Assembly: GCA_040386975.1 (NCBI GenBank)
Contig: JAZKEO010000033.1
Location: forward strand, 1 to 40,458
Origin: M2408 sp040386975
GTDB lineage: Bacteria; Bacteroidota; Bacteroidia; Flavobacteriales_D; Crocinitomicaceae
DNA length: 40,458 nt
Reading direction: 5' to 3'
The notes beneath the pieces are model-generated. The model made no database searches. It was given only the letters and a program-made list of their open reading frames with translations, and had not been told where the DNA came from. Numbering within the stretch: position 1 is the first letter of the stretch; each line of letters opens with the position of its first letter. This document shows positions 16,468-25,157 of this stretch, piece by piece. Position numbers and translations under genes: made by a program.

Positions 16468-17838
16468 ATGCATTATGTCGTTGTAGATATTGAAACAACT
16501 GGTGGAACTCCAAAATCGAGTAAGATTACTGAAATTGCTATGTACAAAACAGATGGAAAAGTAATTTTAGACGAATATGCTACCTTGATAAATCCAGAAC
16601 GAAAAATTGACGAGTATGTCGTTCGTTTAACAGGAATTACTGATAAAATGGTTGAAACAGCTCCGAAATTTTATGAAGTTGCAAAAAAGATTATCGAATT
16701 TTCTGAAGGTTGTATTTTTGTGGCTCATAATGTTAGTTTTGATTATTCAATCGTTCGTTCAGAATTTAAGCAATTAGGTTTTGATTTTAGAATGCCTCAT
16801 TTGTGTACTGTTCGTGCTTCTCGTTTTATAATTCCTGGACATGATTCTTATAGTTTAGGGAAATTATCCCGAAGTTTAAACATTGAATTAAAAGGAGCTC
16901 ATCGTGCTTCTGAAGATGCTTTAGCGACAACTCATATTTTTCATATTCTTTTTGCGAAAAGCGAAAAAAATCTACAAAAATTTCTTCAACAAGATATAAA
17001 TCCTAAAATTTTACATCCGAATTTGGATTTAGAGTTTTTAGATACTATTCCCGATAAAACTGGTATTTACAAATTCTACAACGATACCAATCAGCTGATT
17101 TACATCGGAAAAAGTAAACATATTAAAAAAAGAATTGAACAGCATTTGCGTAATAATTCCACTAAAAAAGGAATGGAAATGCAAAAAATGATTCACAAAA
17201 TTGACTTTGAATTAACTGGTTCAGAGTTAGTTGCCCTGCTTTTAGAATCTGAATTAGTGAAAAAGCACAGACCAGTTTACAATACTTCCTTAAAAAAAGA
17301 ACTTTTTCCTTACGGAATTTATTCATTTGAAAGTGAAAATGCTTATTTGCAATTGTATATCGAACAAACAAGTAAAAAAACTGATTTGCCTTTGACAAGT
17401 TTTTCTTCAAAAATTGAAGCGACAAATTTTTTAGTTGAAAACTGTAAAAAATTCACTTTGTGTCAAAAACATTGTCATTTACAACAAACCAAAAGTACAT
17501 GTTTTTCGCATGAATTGAAGCAATGCTTTGGTGCTTGTATTGAAAAAGAAAGTGCAGAAAATTATAACAAACGTGTGAATTTGTTCATCGAAAATTTAGG
17601 CTTTGAACATGAAAATTTCTTCATTTTGGAACATGGAATTCAAAAGAATGAGAAAATTGCTGTTTTAGTTGAGAATGGCGTTTACCAAGGTTATGGTAAA
17701 ATTCCTTATTTCGCTTTAAAAAACAAACAAACTTATTGGAAAAAATTTATTGATACACAAGTTGAAAATAAAGATGCCAAAATTATTATTAAAAATTATA
17801 TGAGAAAAGCTGAGCAGTTGAATGTTATACCTTTTTGA
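16468..17838 (+). CDS. DnaQ-like 3'-5' exonuclease fused to GIY-YIG (UvrC/Cho-like) nuclease
   Basis: 456 residues in two parts. Residues 1-165 form a DEDDh exonuclease with ExoI VVDIETTGGTP (D7, E9), ExoII FVAHNVSFDYS (D92) and ExoIII GAHRASEDA (H145, D150). Residues 190-280 form a GIY-YIG domain: KTGIYKFYNDTNQLIYIGKSKHIKKRI, with TGSELVALLLESELVKKHRP carrying the metal-binding glutamate region. The C-terminal 175 residues are less conserved and contain a cysteine/histidine cluster (FTLCQKHCHLQQTKSTCFSH) like the UvrC N-terminal half. This architecture (epsilon-like exonuclease plus UvrC-N) exists in actinobacteria and Bacteroidota. A role in DNA repair is inferred. It is monocistronic. Confidence 0.85.
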   Translation: MHYVVVDIETTGGTPKSSKITEIAMYKTDGKVILDEYATLINPERKIDEYVVRLTGITDKMVETAPKFYEVAKKIIEFSEGCIFVAHNVSFDYSIVRSEFKQLGFDFRMPHLCTVRASRFIIPGHDSYSLGKLSRSLNIELKGAHRASEDALATTHIFHILFAKSEKNLQKFLQQDINPKILHPNLDLEFLDTIPDKTGIYKFYNDTNQLIYIGKSKHIKKRIEQHLRNNSTKKGMEMQKMIHKIDFELTGSELVALLLESELVKKHRPVYNTSLKKELFPYGIYSFESENAYLQLYIEQTSKKTDLPLTSFSSKIEATNFLVENCKKFTLCQKHCHLQQTKSTCFSHELKQCFGACIEKESAENYNKRVNLFIENLGFEHENFFILEHGIQKNEKIAVLVENGVYQGYGKIPYFALKNKQTYWKKFIDTQVENKDAKIIIKNYMRKAEQLNVIPF

Positions 17839-17906
17839 TTAGACCTTGGGATTTTAATACTTAATGATGAACTAAAAATAATGTACAATTTTTAAAAACA
17901 ACTGAC

Positions 17907-18419
17907 ATGCTAAAACATACATTGATAATTTTAACTTTTTTAATTGTTTTCATTTCATGTGGAGAAGGTAAAAATCCAACTAACAAAATTAACTCTAAGA
18001 CCAGACACATTGAGGTTTCAAATACAGAATTTGAAATTGAATGTGCTTTGACGTTTATTAATACATATGTTGATAATTCAAACAAAATGAATAAATCAAT
18101 CGAAATTAGTGATTGGGTTAATTCAAACAGTTTGACGACAAAAAACTTTAAAACAGAATTAAAAAAAATAATTGATGACGCTTATGAAGAAGATCCTGAG
18201 TTAGGTCTGGATTTTGATCCAATATTTGACGCTCAAGATTATCCAAGTGAAGGTTTTGAACTCGAATCACTTGACAAAAAAACAAATTATTTAACTGTTA
18301 GGGGAAAAGATTGGCCAGAATTCAAATTGACAATGAAAGTTATAAACGAAAACGGTAATTGTTTAGTTGACGGTTGCGGTGTTGTTAACATACCAGATAG
18401 CAAAAGAGCAAGTAGATGA
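17907..18419 (+). CDS. small lipoprotein of unknown function
   Basis: 170 residues with a type II signal peptide (MLKHTLIILTFLIVFISC, lipobox VFISC) followed by GEGKNPTNK. The mature part is helical and acidic at first (KTRHIEVSNTEFEIECALTFINTYVDNS). It then has a DAYEEDPELGLDFDPIFDAQDYPSEGFEL segment and a strand-rich end (FKLTMKVINENGNCLVDGCGVVNIP). The alpha-then-beta layout with a 'DPI-DAQDYPS-F' loop resembles small secreted NTF2/DUF3828-like proteins, but I cannot assign it. It stands between the exonuclease gene (68 bases upstream) and the beta-helix lipoprotein (60 bases downstream) on the same strand. Confidence 0.65.
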   Translation: MLKHTLIILTFLIVFISCGEGKNPTNKINSKTRHIEVSNTEFEIECALTFINTYVDNSNKMNKSIEISDWVNSNSLTTKNFKTELKKIIDDAYEEDPELGLDFDPIFDAQDYPSEGFELESLDKKTNYLTVRGKDWPEFKLTMKVINENGNCLVDGCGVVNIPDSKRASR

Positions 18420-18479
18420 AAAAAGGACTTTTCCAATAGCTTTAAAATAATTCTTCACTTTGTAACGTTATAAAACTCA

Positions 18480-19868
18480 ATGAAACATTTAATCTATTTT
18501 TCTTCTCTTTTTCTCTTAATTTTAGGATTTACTTTAAATTCCTGTAAAAAAGATGTTTTTACAAGTAAAGGAAGTGGAAATCTTGAGTTTTCAGTCGATA
18601 CCTTAATATTTGACACCGTTTTTACAACTGTTGGCTCTACGACTCAGCAGTTCAAAATTTACAATCCTGATAACAAAGTGTTGAAAATTGATGAAATTGA
18701 ATTAGTTGGTGGAACAAATTCTCCTTTTAGAATCAATGTTGACGGTTTAAAAGGCGTGAAACAAACAGATATTGAAATTCCAGCAAAAGATAGTTTATTC
18801 GTTTTTGTGGAAGTAACTTTAGCGGTAAATGGACAATCATTACCTTTAATCATTGAAGATTCTATTCGTTTTAAAACAAATGGAAAAAATCAATATGTCA
18901 ATTTAGCTGTTTGGGGACAAGATGCCTATTTTCATTACAAAGATTTGAATGAAGGAACTTGGTTAGCTGATAAACCACACGTTGTTTATGATTATGCAGC
19001 TGTTGATTCTGCAAAAAGTTTAACCATTCAAGCTGGTGCTCACATTCATTTTCACAAAAACAGTATTTTATTTGTTTACAAAGGTCAATTAGATGTTCAA
19101 GGAGCAAAAGACAATGAAGTCATTTTTGAGGGAGATCGTTTGGAGACTTTCTATGAAGATGTGGCTGGACAATGGTATGGAATTTACCTACAAGAAGCTT
19201 TACCTTCAAAAATCAATTACGCTATCATAAAAAATGGGACAGCAGGAATTCATACTTTTAGTGCTAATCCTTTAAATCCAAGTTACACCTTAGAAATTAC
19301 AAATACAAAAATTTTGAACAACGCGAGTTACGGAGTTTTCCTTTATTCTGGTTCCAAAATAAAAATGGAAAACTCTCTTTTAGCAAAAAATGCACGTAAC
19401 TCATTTTTTGTCTTGGAAGGTGGAAGTTTTAATATTAATCATTGTGACATTTTAGGTTTTGGAGATTCAAAGGAGCAAAATATTGCTTTTGCTGTGAAAA
19501 ATTATTTCACACAAGATGGTGTTACAAATGTTGGCCAAATATTGGAAGGAAAAATCTACAATTCAGTCATTTATGGTACACAAGCGGATGAATTTGCATT
19601 AGACACATTAAATCCTGGAGCTCAAGTTACCTTTAATTTCGATTTTAAAAATTGCTTAATAAAAAAAGAAAATCCTTCAACACATTCCATGTTTAGTAAT
19701 ATTTTCTGGAATTCAAATCCAAATTTCACAGATGTTGAATTAGATGATTATCATTTTCTTTCAACTTCAATTCTAAATGGAAATGCCAACGCTGGATTGA
19801 GTTTACCTTTTGATTTAGACGGAAAAGCACGAGACTCAAATCCTGATATTGGTTGCTACGAACTTTAA
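18480..19868 (+). CDS. lipoprotein with right-handed parallel beta-helix domain
   Basis: 462 residues. The signal peptide ends in lipobox LNSC followed by KKDVFTSKGSG. Next comes an N-terminal Ig/CHU_1536-like sandwich (LEFSVDTLIFDTVFTTVGSTTQQFKIYNP..., about 28-150). A parallel beta-helix follows (about 170-400) with the rung pattern of repeated N/I/G residues (LTIQAGAHIHFHKNSILFVYKGQLDVQGAK; NYAIIKNGTAGIHTF; ILNNASYGVFLYSGSKIKMENSLLAKNARNSFFVLEGG). The C-terminus is the common LDGKARDSNPDIGCYEL ending of Bacteroidota beta-helix proteins. Many homologues bind or cleave polysaccharides, but no catalytic set is evident here. A dispersed repeat begins directly after the stop codon. Confidence 0.8.
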   Translation: MKHLIYFSSLFLLILGFTLNSCKKDVFTSKGSGNLEFSVDTLIFDTVFTTVGSTTQQFKIYNPDNKVLKIDEIELVGGTNSPFRINVDGLKGVKQTDIEIPAKDSLFVFVEVTLAVNGQSLPLIIEDSIRFKTNGKNQYVNLAVWGQDAYFHYKDLNEGTWLADKPHVVYDYAAVDSAKSLTIQAGAHIHFHKNSILFVYKGQLDVQGAKDNEVIFEGDRLETFYEDVAGQWYGIYLQEALPSKINYAIIKNGTAGIHTFSANPLNPSYTLEITNTKILNNASYGVFLYSGSKIKMENSLLAKNARNSFFVLEGGSFNINHCDILGFGDSKEQNIAFAVKNYFTQDGVTNVGQILEGKIYNSVIYGTQADEFALDTLNPGAQVTFNFDFKNCLIKKENPSTHSMFSNIFWNSNPNFTDVELDDYHFLSTSILNGNANAGLSLPFDLDGKARDSNPDIGCYEL

Positions 19869-19906
19869 AAAGAGTGAAAAATGAAGAGTAAAAAGTGAAA
19901 AGTTGA
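19869..19906 (+). repeat. purine-rich dispersed repeat, copy 3
   Basis: AAGAGTGAAAAATGAAGAG plus AAAAAGTGAAAAGTTGAA. It begins on the base after the stop codon, in the same sense as the upstream gene. Confidence 0.65.
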
Positions 19907-20014
19907 ATTTTCAATATAAGAGTTTGAGATTTGAATTAAGTCTATTGTCTTAAATCTTTTGTCAAATTTAACAGAATATAACACAAAAAATAAGCAAGTA
20001 ATTTTCAAAGCGTG

Positions 20015-20022
20015 TATATTCG
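20015..20022 (+). promoter_or_regulatory. possible -7 element TATATTCG for the gene at 20031
   Basis: Seven of eight bases match TAnnTTTG, 8 bases before the ATG, implying a very short leader. Confidence 0.25.
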
Positions 20023-20030
20023 CACATCGT

Positions 20031-20738
20031 ATGACAAAATTTAAACTGATATTTCTTTTTATAGTTATCTTGCAAACTTTTACTTTTGCTCAAGAAAAAC
20101 CAAAAGTGTTGTTGATTGGTCGTGTAATAGATACACTTCAAGCTCAAGGTTTTTACAATTTAATGATTATAAACCGTACGACAGGAAGAGGTGTTTTTGG
20201 TCAGCCTGACGGAAGTTTTCAAGTTTATTGTTACGAAAATGATTCGATAAATCTTTCCACTAAAGGTTATCCCATTTATGGATTTAGAGTAAAGGCAGAT
20301 TCTAACAATCAAATGAAAATTGTTGGTGTTCTCGAAAATAAAATCAATTATCAAAAAGAAGTTGTCGTAAAACCACTTAAAACTTTACAACAAATAAAAG
20401 AAGAAAGAGCAAGTTTATCTTTGCGTGAAACTCGTTTAGTAACTGGAATTGAAGTTTTAAACAGTCCGATAACTGCACTTTATCAACGCTTTTCTCAACG
20501 TGAACAAAACAAACAATGGATAGCTGAAATGCAATACAAAGACAATCAAACAAAAGTCTTAAAAGAGCTTTTAAGGTTATATATCGCTTACGACATTGTA
20601 AATTTATCGGAAGAGGAATTTGAAGAATTCATTAAATTCTTAAATATGGATGAAAACTTCTTAAAAACTGCTTCTGATATAGAACTTGTAACCTTTATCA
20701 AAGATAAATACGAGCATTATTCGAGAATGAGAGAATAA
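20031..20738 (+). CDS. exported protein with carboxypeptidase-regulatory-like N-terminal domain
   Basis: From ATG 20031 the protein has 235 residues with a signal peptide (MTKFKLIFLFIVILQTFTFAQ). A frame from 19959 would place 24 extra residues before it and is rejected. Residues 25-110 resemble a CarboxypepD_reg-like domain (VLLIGRVIDTLQAQGFYNLMIINRTTGRGVFGQPDGSFQV...SINLSTKGYPIYGFRV). The rest is a charged helical region (LKTLQQIKEERASLSLRETRL...VLKELLRLYIAYDIVNLSEEEFEEFIKFLNM) with no transporter barrel, so this is not a TonB-dependent receptor. The helical tail recurs in Bacteroidota exported proteins, but its function is unknown. It converges with the glycosyltransferase gene, 6 bases apart. 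Confidence 0.72.
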   Translation: MTKFKLIFLFIVILQTFTFAQEKPKVLLIGRVIDTLQAQGFYNLMIINRTTGRGVFGQPDGSFQVYCYENDSINLSTKGYPIYGFRVKADSNNQMKIVGVLENKINYQKEVVVKPLKTLQQIKEERASLSLRETRLVTGIEVLNSPITALYQRFSQREQNKQWIAEMQYKDNQTKVLKELLRLYIAYDIVNLSEEEFEEFIKFLNMDENFLKTASDIELVTFIKDKYEHYSRMRE

Positions 20739-20744
20739 TGGGTT

Positions 20745-21719
20745 CTAAAACTTTCTAATCTTAAAAGGTGCTATTTTCTGCAAAATTTCATTTCTAACTT
20801 CTTCAGTTGAAAATAAGTTTCCTGTGATTTGACTCAGAACAAATAAATCATGTTGACTTTTTGCAATCTCAGATTTTTTCGCTTTAAATAAAGAGTAACT
20901 TTTCTTAAATGATTTTTTAAAAAGTAACAATTTCAAAGCTAATTTCAGTTTATAAGAGAATAATTTATTCTTTTCTAAATGGATAGTATGGAAAATAAAT
21001 TTATTTCGATTTGCAATTGCGTTGACATCTTTTTTCTTAAACAGTTTTCCTATTGTTGAAGAAGTTGGATGCGTACAAATAGCATTTGCTTCGTAATAAC
21101 ATTTCCAGCCCAAACGCCATGCTCGAAGCGATAAATCAACATCTTCCCAGTAAAAAGGAGCGTAAATCTCATCAAAACCATTCAAAAGTTGAATTTTTTT
21201 TCTATCAACCAAAGTATTTGCTCCTGAAAGCATAAAACTTGGAATCCAGAAATCTCTTTGTTCTTCTAACAATTCAAAATTCGTTGAACCTTTGATTTTT
21301 ATTCCTACATAATCTGGAAATTTGGCTGTATCTTGTGTTTCACCACTTGTTCCTATAATTTTCCCCATAACACCAAAGGTATCTGAGTGTTTGAAGTACT
21401 TAAATTGCTCTTCAAAATAAGTTTCAGACAACTTCACATCGTTATTCAATAAGAAAATCAAGTCTTTTTGAGCTGCAAAAATGCCTAAATTTATCGTTGG
21501 AGAAAAACCTTTATTTTCCTCGCTTTTTAAAATTTTGATTGTAGGATAAGTTGAGGAAATAAAATCAAGCGTTTCGTCTTTTGATGCATCATCACAAAGA
21601 AGAATTTCAAAATCAATTTTACTAAATTCTAAAGCTTTTAACAAAAATGGAATATTTTCTGCTAATAGTTCTTTCCCATTAAATGTTGGAATGACAATAG
21701 AAATAGATTTTTTTGACAT
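20745..21719 (-). CDS. family 2 glycosyltransferase
   Basis: 324 residues with a GT-A fold. The start SISIVIPTFNGKELL (residues 5-19) is followed by the nucleotide-binding LLCDDASKDET (40-50) and the metal-binding LLNNDVKL (90-97, in the DxD position). The acceptor-side WEDVDLSLRAWRLGWKCYYE contains the ED motif. The C-terminal third is Lys/Phe-rich and may associate with the membrane, but no clear transmembrane helix is seen. It transfers a sugar from a nucleotide donor to an unknown acceptor, probably a polysaccharide, glycolipid or glycoprotein glycan. It lies 12 bases downstream of adenine deaminase on the same strand, suggesting co-transcription without an obvious functional link. Confidence 0.85.
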   Translation of the reverse strand: MSKKSISIVIPTFNGKELLAENIPFLLKALEFSKIDFEILLCDDASKDETLDFISSTYPTIKILKSEENKGFSPTINLGIFAAQKDLIFLLNNDVKLSETYFEEQFKYFKHSDTFGVMGKIIGTSGETQDTAKFPDYVGIKIKGSTNFELLEEQRDFWIPSFMLSGANTLVDRKKIQLLNGFDEIYAPFYWEDVDLSLRAWRLGWKCYYEANAICTHPTSSTIGKLFKKKDVNAIANRNKFIFHTIHLEKNKLFSYKLKLALKLLLFKKSFKKSYSLFKAKKSEIAKSQHDLFVLSQITGNLFSTEEVRNEILQKIAPFKIRKF

Positions 21720-21731
21720 TAAATTGAAATC

Positions 21732-23354
21732 TTAATTGTACAAGGATACAAATTTAAAATCTTTTCCGTCAAATAATCCTTTATCACTCAATTTTAATTC
21801 AGGAATAACCAATAAAGCACAAAAAGACAAAGTCATATAAGGTGCGTTTAAAGTCGAGCCTAATCTTTTTGCTTCAGCGTCGATTCGTGAATATTCGTCA
21901 GCTATTACGTAAGCATCTTTGTGCGACATAATTCCCGCAACAGGCAATGAAACCACCATAGCCATTTCATCAGAACTCAAAGATACTCCACCTTTTTCCA
22001 TTATAATCAAATTAATTGCTTTTACTAATGCTTCATCATCAACACCAACGGCGATAATGTTGTGACTATCGTGAGCTACACAACTTGCAATGGCTCCTTC
22101 TTTCAATCCAAAATTTTTAACAAAAGCAACGGCAGGTTCAGCTGAAAAATAACGATTCACAACAACAATTTTTAAAATATCCTTTTCTACATCTGAAAGT
22201 AAAAATCCATTTTCATCTGTTACAGAATGATTTTCTTGTTTGGTAATCAACTGTCCATTTTCAACAACAATCACTTTGACAACATTTGATTCAGCTTTAA
22301 TTTGAAGTTGTTCTTTTGTTATTTCTTTACAGGAAAAATTATTTACTGGAGTAATTTCAACTGATTCAATAAAGGTTTTTTGATTTTTTGCAACTAATTT
22401 ACCATCGATAAACGTTTGAATCACTTCAAAATTCGTTAAATCCTTTACGACACAAAAATCCGCAGGATCATTTTTTTGCAAAAGTCCAACATTCATGGAA
22501 TAATGTTCAACAACATTTTTTGAACAAGCTCTCAAAACGTTAAACAAATCACAGCCTTTTTCGATAGCTCTTTTCGCCACAGCATTGATATGACTCACAA
22601 CTAAATCATTTGGATGTTTGTCATCAGAGCAAAACATAACCATCTCTGGAAATCGGTCGATAAGAGTCCACAAGGCCTCAAAATTTTTGGCAGCACTCCC
22701 CTCTCGAATAATAATTTTCATTCCAAGAGCAATTTTTTCTAAAGCTTCCTCCAAACCAAAACATTCGTGGTCAGTTGAAATTCCAGCCGCTACGTATTTC
22801 TGAACCCATTCGCCACGGATTCCAGGTAAATGTCCATCAATTACTTTTCCTAAACGTTTTGCAATGGCGATTTTTTCCATTACATCAGCATCTTGAAAAA
22901 CGACTCCAGGATAATTCATCATCTCAGCTAAATAATTTACGCCTTCCCAAGACAAAATTTCTTCTATATCTTTTGGCGAAATCGTTGCTCCTGCAGTTTC
23001 AAATTGTGTTGCTGGAACACAAGATGGTGCTCCGAAATAAAATTTAAATGGGGTGTTTTTCCCATTTTCAATCATGAATTTCACTCCATCTTTCCCCAAT
23101 ACATTTCCTATTTCATGCGGATCCGAAATTGTGGCAACCGTTCCATGTAAAACAGCTAAACGAGCAAATTCTGAAGGAATCAACATCGAACTTTCTACAT
23201 GAACGTGAGCATCAATAAAACCAGGAATAATAAAATTTGTTGAGTCAACATCTTTGTACTCGATTTCTGAAATTTTCCCGTTTTCGATTGTTAAAACTCC
23301 TTTTTTGATGGTTTTTGAAACAACATCAACGATATTTCCTTCGATTTTTTGCAT
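21732..23354 (-). CDS. ade: adenine deaminase
   Basis: 540 residues from ATG 23354 (MQKIEGNIVDV); an upstream frame from 23375 adds only MYFKSHF and is less likely. It is an amidohydrolase of the bacterial AdeC type that converts adenine to hypoxanthine for purine salvage. Motifs: PGFIDAHVHVESSML (metal-binding HxH), ISDPHEIGNVLG, NYLAEMMNYPGVV, GHLPGIRG (metal His), CSDDKHPNDL (metal Asp), and the C-terminal domain ASCVAHDSHNIIAVG typical of Ade and absent from other amidohydrolases. A perfect -7 element lies 19 bases upstream, with a palindrome (CTAAACGTTTAG) further up. The glycosyltransferase follows 12 bases downstream. Confidence 0.93.
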   Translation of the reverse strand: MQKIEGNIVDVVSKTIKKGVLTIENGKISEIEYKDVDSTNFIIPGFIDAHVHVESSMLIPSEFARLAVLHGTVATISDPHEIGNVLGKDGVKFMIENGKNTPFKFYFGAPSCVPATQFETAGATISPKDIEEILSWEGVNYLAEMMNYPGVVFQDADVMEKIAIAKRLGKVIDGHLPGIRGEWVQKYVAAGISTDHECFGLEEALEKIALGMKIIIREGSAAKNFEALWTLIDRFPEMVMFCSDDKHPNDLVVSHINAVAKRAIEKGCDLFNVLRACSKNVVEHYSMNVGLLQKNDPADFCVVKDLTNFEVIQTFIDGKLVAKNQKTFIESVEITPVNNFSCKEITKEQLQIKAESNVVKVIVVENGQLITKQENHSVTDENGFLLSDVEKDILKIVVVNRYFSAEPAVAFVKNFGLKEGAIASCVAHDSHNIIAVGVDDEALVKAINLIIMEKGGVSLSSDEMAMVVSLPVAGIMSHKDAYVIADEYSRIDAEAKRLGSTLNAPYMTLSFCALLVIPELKLSDKGLFDGKDFKFVSLYN

Positions 23355-23372
23355 GAAATGAGATTTGAAATA

Positions 23373-23380
23373 CAAATTTA
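23373..23380 (-). promoter_or_regulatory. -7 promoter element TAAATTTG for ade
   Basis: A perfect TAnnTTTG on the minus strand, 18 bases before the ade ATG. No clear -33 TTTG is seen. Confidence 0.45.
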
Positions 23381-23409
23381 CGAAAAAATATGCTTTGATT
23401 TTTTGTTTA

Positions 23410-23421
23410 CTAAACGTTTAG
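23410..23421. promoter_or_regulatory. 12-bp palindrome upstream of ade, possible operator
   Basis: CTAAACGTTTAG is self-complementary, with the central AAACGTTT typical of LacI/PurR-family operators. It lies about 30 bases upstream of the ade -7 element. Chance palindromes of this size are expected in DNA this AT-rich, so the call is tentative. The remainder of 23376-23546 shows nothing else. Confidence 0.25.
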
Positions 23422-23546
23422 TTTGCTGAATTGGTTTAGTTTCTGACACTAATGCCTATATAGCAAAATTAAAACAAGAACACAAAATTTCAAAATTGTA
23501 TCGCAAAGATTAAAGAAGGAAACGCTAAGTGTTCAAATAATTAAAA

Positions 23547-24266
23547 TCAATCCTTCTTACAACGAACAGAATAAGAGAAATTCTTTTCTGAAGGTGTACG
23601 GAATACGTTTGAATAAGCGAATTTCAGGTAATATGTCCAAACTCTATCTGCCGTATCAGCGGTACTTGTCCACCAAATTCCAGATTTTGTTGTTTCATAA
23701 AAATGCTTGCCTGTACCAATCGAATCTGGAGCTCTATAACCAGCTGGTAAACCATTGAATAAACTTTCGTTATCTGCTCCAAAATTTGGAGACAACCAAT
23801 AAGAAGTACTTTTTAATTTTCCCCCACCATTTTCTTGTCCTCCAACGTATTTCGTAAGTGTATCCCACTCATTTTTCGTTGGAACATGATAACCTGTTGG
23901 ACAAACATTTCTACCATCTTCAACAACATAATAGGTGTACAATCTTCCGTATTTTTTTAGATTAACAGACGAATCTCCATTTGGATAGAAGAAAAATTGT
24001 GGGTTTGGCATTCCACCAATATCTGCCGTTTTAATTCCGCTTGGAATTGTATCACCGTTGCTGAAATGACAAGCTTTTAAATTTTCTGCCATCCATTCTC
24101 CAGCACCTGTAATTTTTACTGTTTGATAAAAATTACTGTCATAATCGTAAACTCCAGCACCTAAAACTGCATAAGGATCAGGTTCAACAGCTATAGGATC
24201 ATCTTCCTTTTTCTTACAAGCAACTACAACTAAAATTGAAATTAAAACAAAAAATACTTTTTTCAT
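23547..24266 (-). CDS. FISUMP-domain lipoprotein
   Basis: 239 residues with a type II signal peptide (lipobox VVAC followed by KKKEDDP). The Fibrobacter succinogenes major paralogous (FISUMP) domain fills the mature part: WMAENLKACHFSNGD, YTYYVVEDGRNVCPTGYHVPTKNEWDTL, FNGLPAGYR, GIWWTSTADTADRVWTYYL and YSVRCKKD. In this domain the N- and C-terminal cysteines probably form disulfides. The family is widespread in Bacteroidota and Fibrobacteres as exported proteins, with a C-type-lectin-like fold and no defined role. It lies 31 bases downstream of ispE on the same strand, so read-through transcription is likely. Confidence 0.88.
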   Translation of the reverse strand: MKKVFFVLISILVVVACKKKEDDPIAVEPDPYAVLGAGVYDYDSNFYQTVKITGAGEWMAENLKACHFSNGDTIPSGIKTADIGGMPNPQFFFYPNGDSSVNLKKYGRLYTYYVVEDGRNVCPTGYHVPTKNEWDTLTKYVGGQENGGGKLKSTSYWLSPNFGADNESLFNGLPAGYRAPDSIGTGKHFYETTKSGIWWTSTADTADRVWTYYLKFAYSNVFRTPSEKNFSYSVRCKKD

Positions 24267-24297
24267 ACACTTTTATATATTTACCAAAAATACAAAA

Positions 24298-25116
24298 TCA
24301 TTCCATACAAACAATTTTTTCAAAAATATTTTTTTGTTTGTTAGTAAAAATGGACTCTGGTTTTTTTTCAAAAATTCCATAAATTGTTGAGCCAGTTCCT
24401 GTCATGGATGCATAAATCGCACCGTTTTGATACATTTTTTCTTTAATACTCTTCAATTCTGGATTTTGAGGAAAAACAGATGTCTCAAAATTATTTTCTA
24501 ATTCTTCTTTCCATGATAAAACATCATTTTCAACCAATTGTTTAAGATTTGCTTCACTATTCGGGTTTAATTTCAAATTTTCAAAGGCTTGTTTTGTTTG
24601 AATATGAGTTCCGTTATTTATTAAATAAATATATTTCCCTTTTAAATCAACATTTATTTTTTCTAAAACCTCTCCTCTTCCCGTTGCATATTGAGGGAAG
24701 CTTTCAACAAACAAAGGGCAATCGCTTCCTAAAATCAAGGCGTATTCTTTTAGTTGTTCTGAACTCAGATTCAAATTAAAAAGTTCATTTAATATCAATA
24801 AAGTGTAAGTTCCGTCAGCCGAACCTCCACCAAGTCCAGCTCCCATTGGGATAATTTTATGTAAATGAACTAAAACAGGTTCCAAATCAAAATCGTTTTT
24901 TAATAATTCATACGCTTTAATACATAAATTATTTTTTTCTTCACCAAAAATAGTTAAACCTGAGGATTTAAAAGTGAATTTTTCACTTTTAACAATTTCC
25001 AAAATATCGCAAAAAGGGATTTGAAAAAACACAGTTTCAAGGTTGTGAAATCCGTCTTCTCTTTTATTTAAAACCTTTAATCCAAGGTTGATTTTTGCTG
25101 GAGGAAATAATATCAT
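24298..25116 (-). CDS. ispE: 4-diphosphocytidyl-2-C-methyl-D-erythritol kinase
   Basis: A 272-residue GHMP kinase catalysing the ATP-dependent fourth step of the MEP isoprenoid pathway. Visible: FPPAKINLGLKVLNKREDGFHNLETVF at the N-terminus (catalytic Lys8 in PAKINL), the ATP-binding loop PMGAGLGGGSADG (residues 90-102), GSDCPLF with catalytic Asp132, and the C-terminal SMTGTGSTIYGIF motif. The length is close to the E. coli enzyme. It is divergent from accA; a 10-bp palindrome containing TAAATTTA sits exactly midway between the two start codons. Residues 44-50 are encoded by a palindromic stretch that resembles the dispersed repeat of this genome. Confidence 0.96.
   Translation of the reverse strand: MILFPPAKINLGLKVLNKREDGFHNLETVFFQIPFCDILEIVKSEKFTFKSSGLTIFGEEKNNLCIKAYELLKNDFDLEPVLVHLHKIIPMGAGLGGGSADGTYTLLILNELFNLNLSSEQLKEYALILGSDCPLFVESFPQYATGRGEVLEKINVDLKGKYIYLINNGTHIQTKQAFENLKLNPNSEANLKQLVENDVLSWKEELENNFETSVFPQNPELKSIKEKMYQNGAIYASMTGTGSTIYGIFEKKPESIFTNKQKNIFEKIVCME
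24968..24992. repeat. 11-bp inverted repeat inside ispE resembling the dispersed repeat
   Basis: TTAAAAGTGAA, a 3-base spacer, then TTCACTTTTAA. The unit matches the AGTTAAAAGTGAA core of the 3'-end repeats. It encodes the KSEKFTFK region of IspE. It could be coincidence. Confidence 0.4.
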
Positions 25117-25147
25117 GTTTTAAAATTAATAAACTTCACATTTTTTT

Positions 25148-25157
25148 GTAAATTTAC
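25148..25157. promoter_or_regulatory. palindromic -7-like element shared by divergent ispE and accA
   Basis: GTAAATTTAC is self-complementary, so TAAATTTA (25149-25156) reads as a TAnnTTTA element on both strands (7 of 8 bases to consensus). It is 31 bases from each start codon, at the exact centre of the 71-base intergenic region. Confidence 0.4.
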
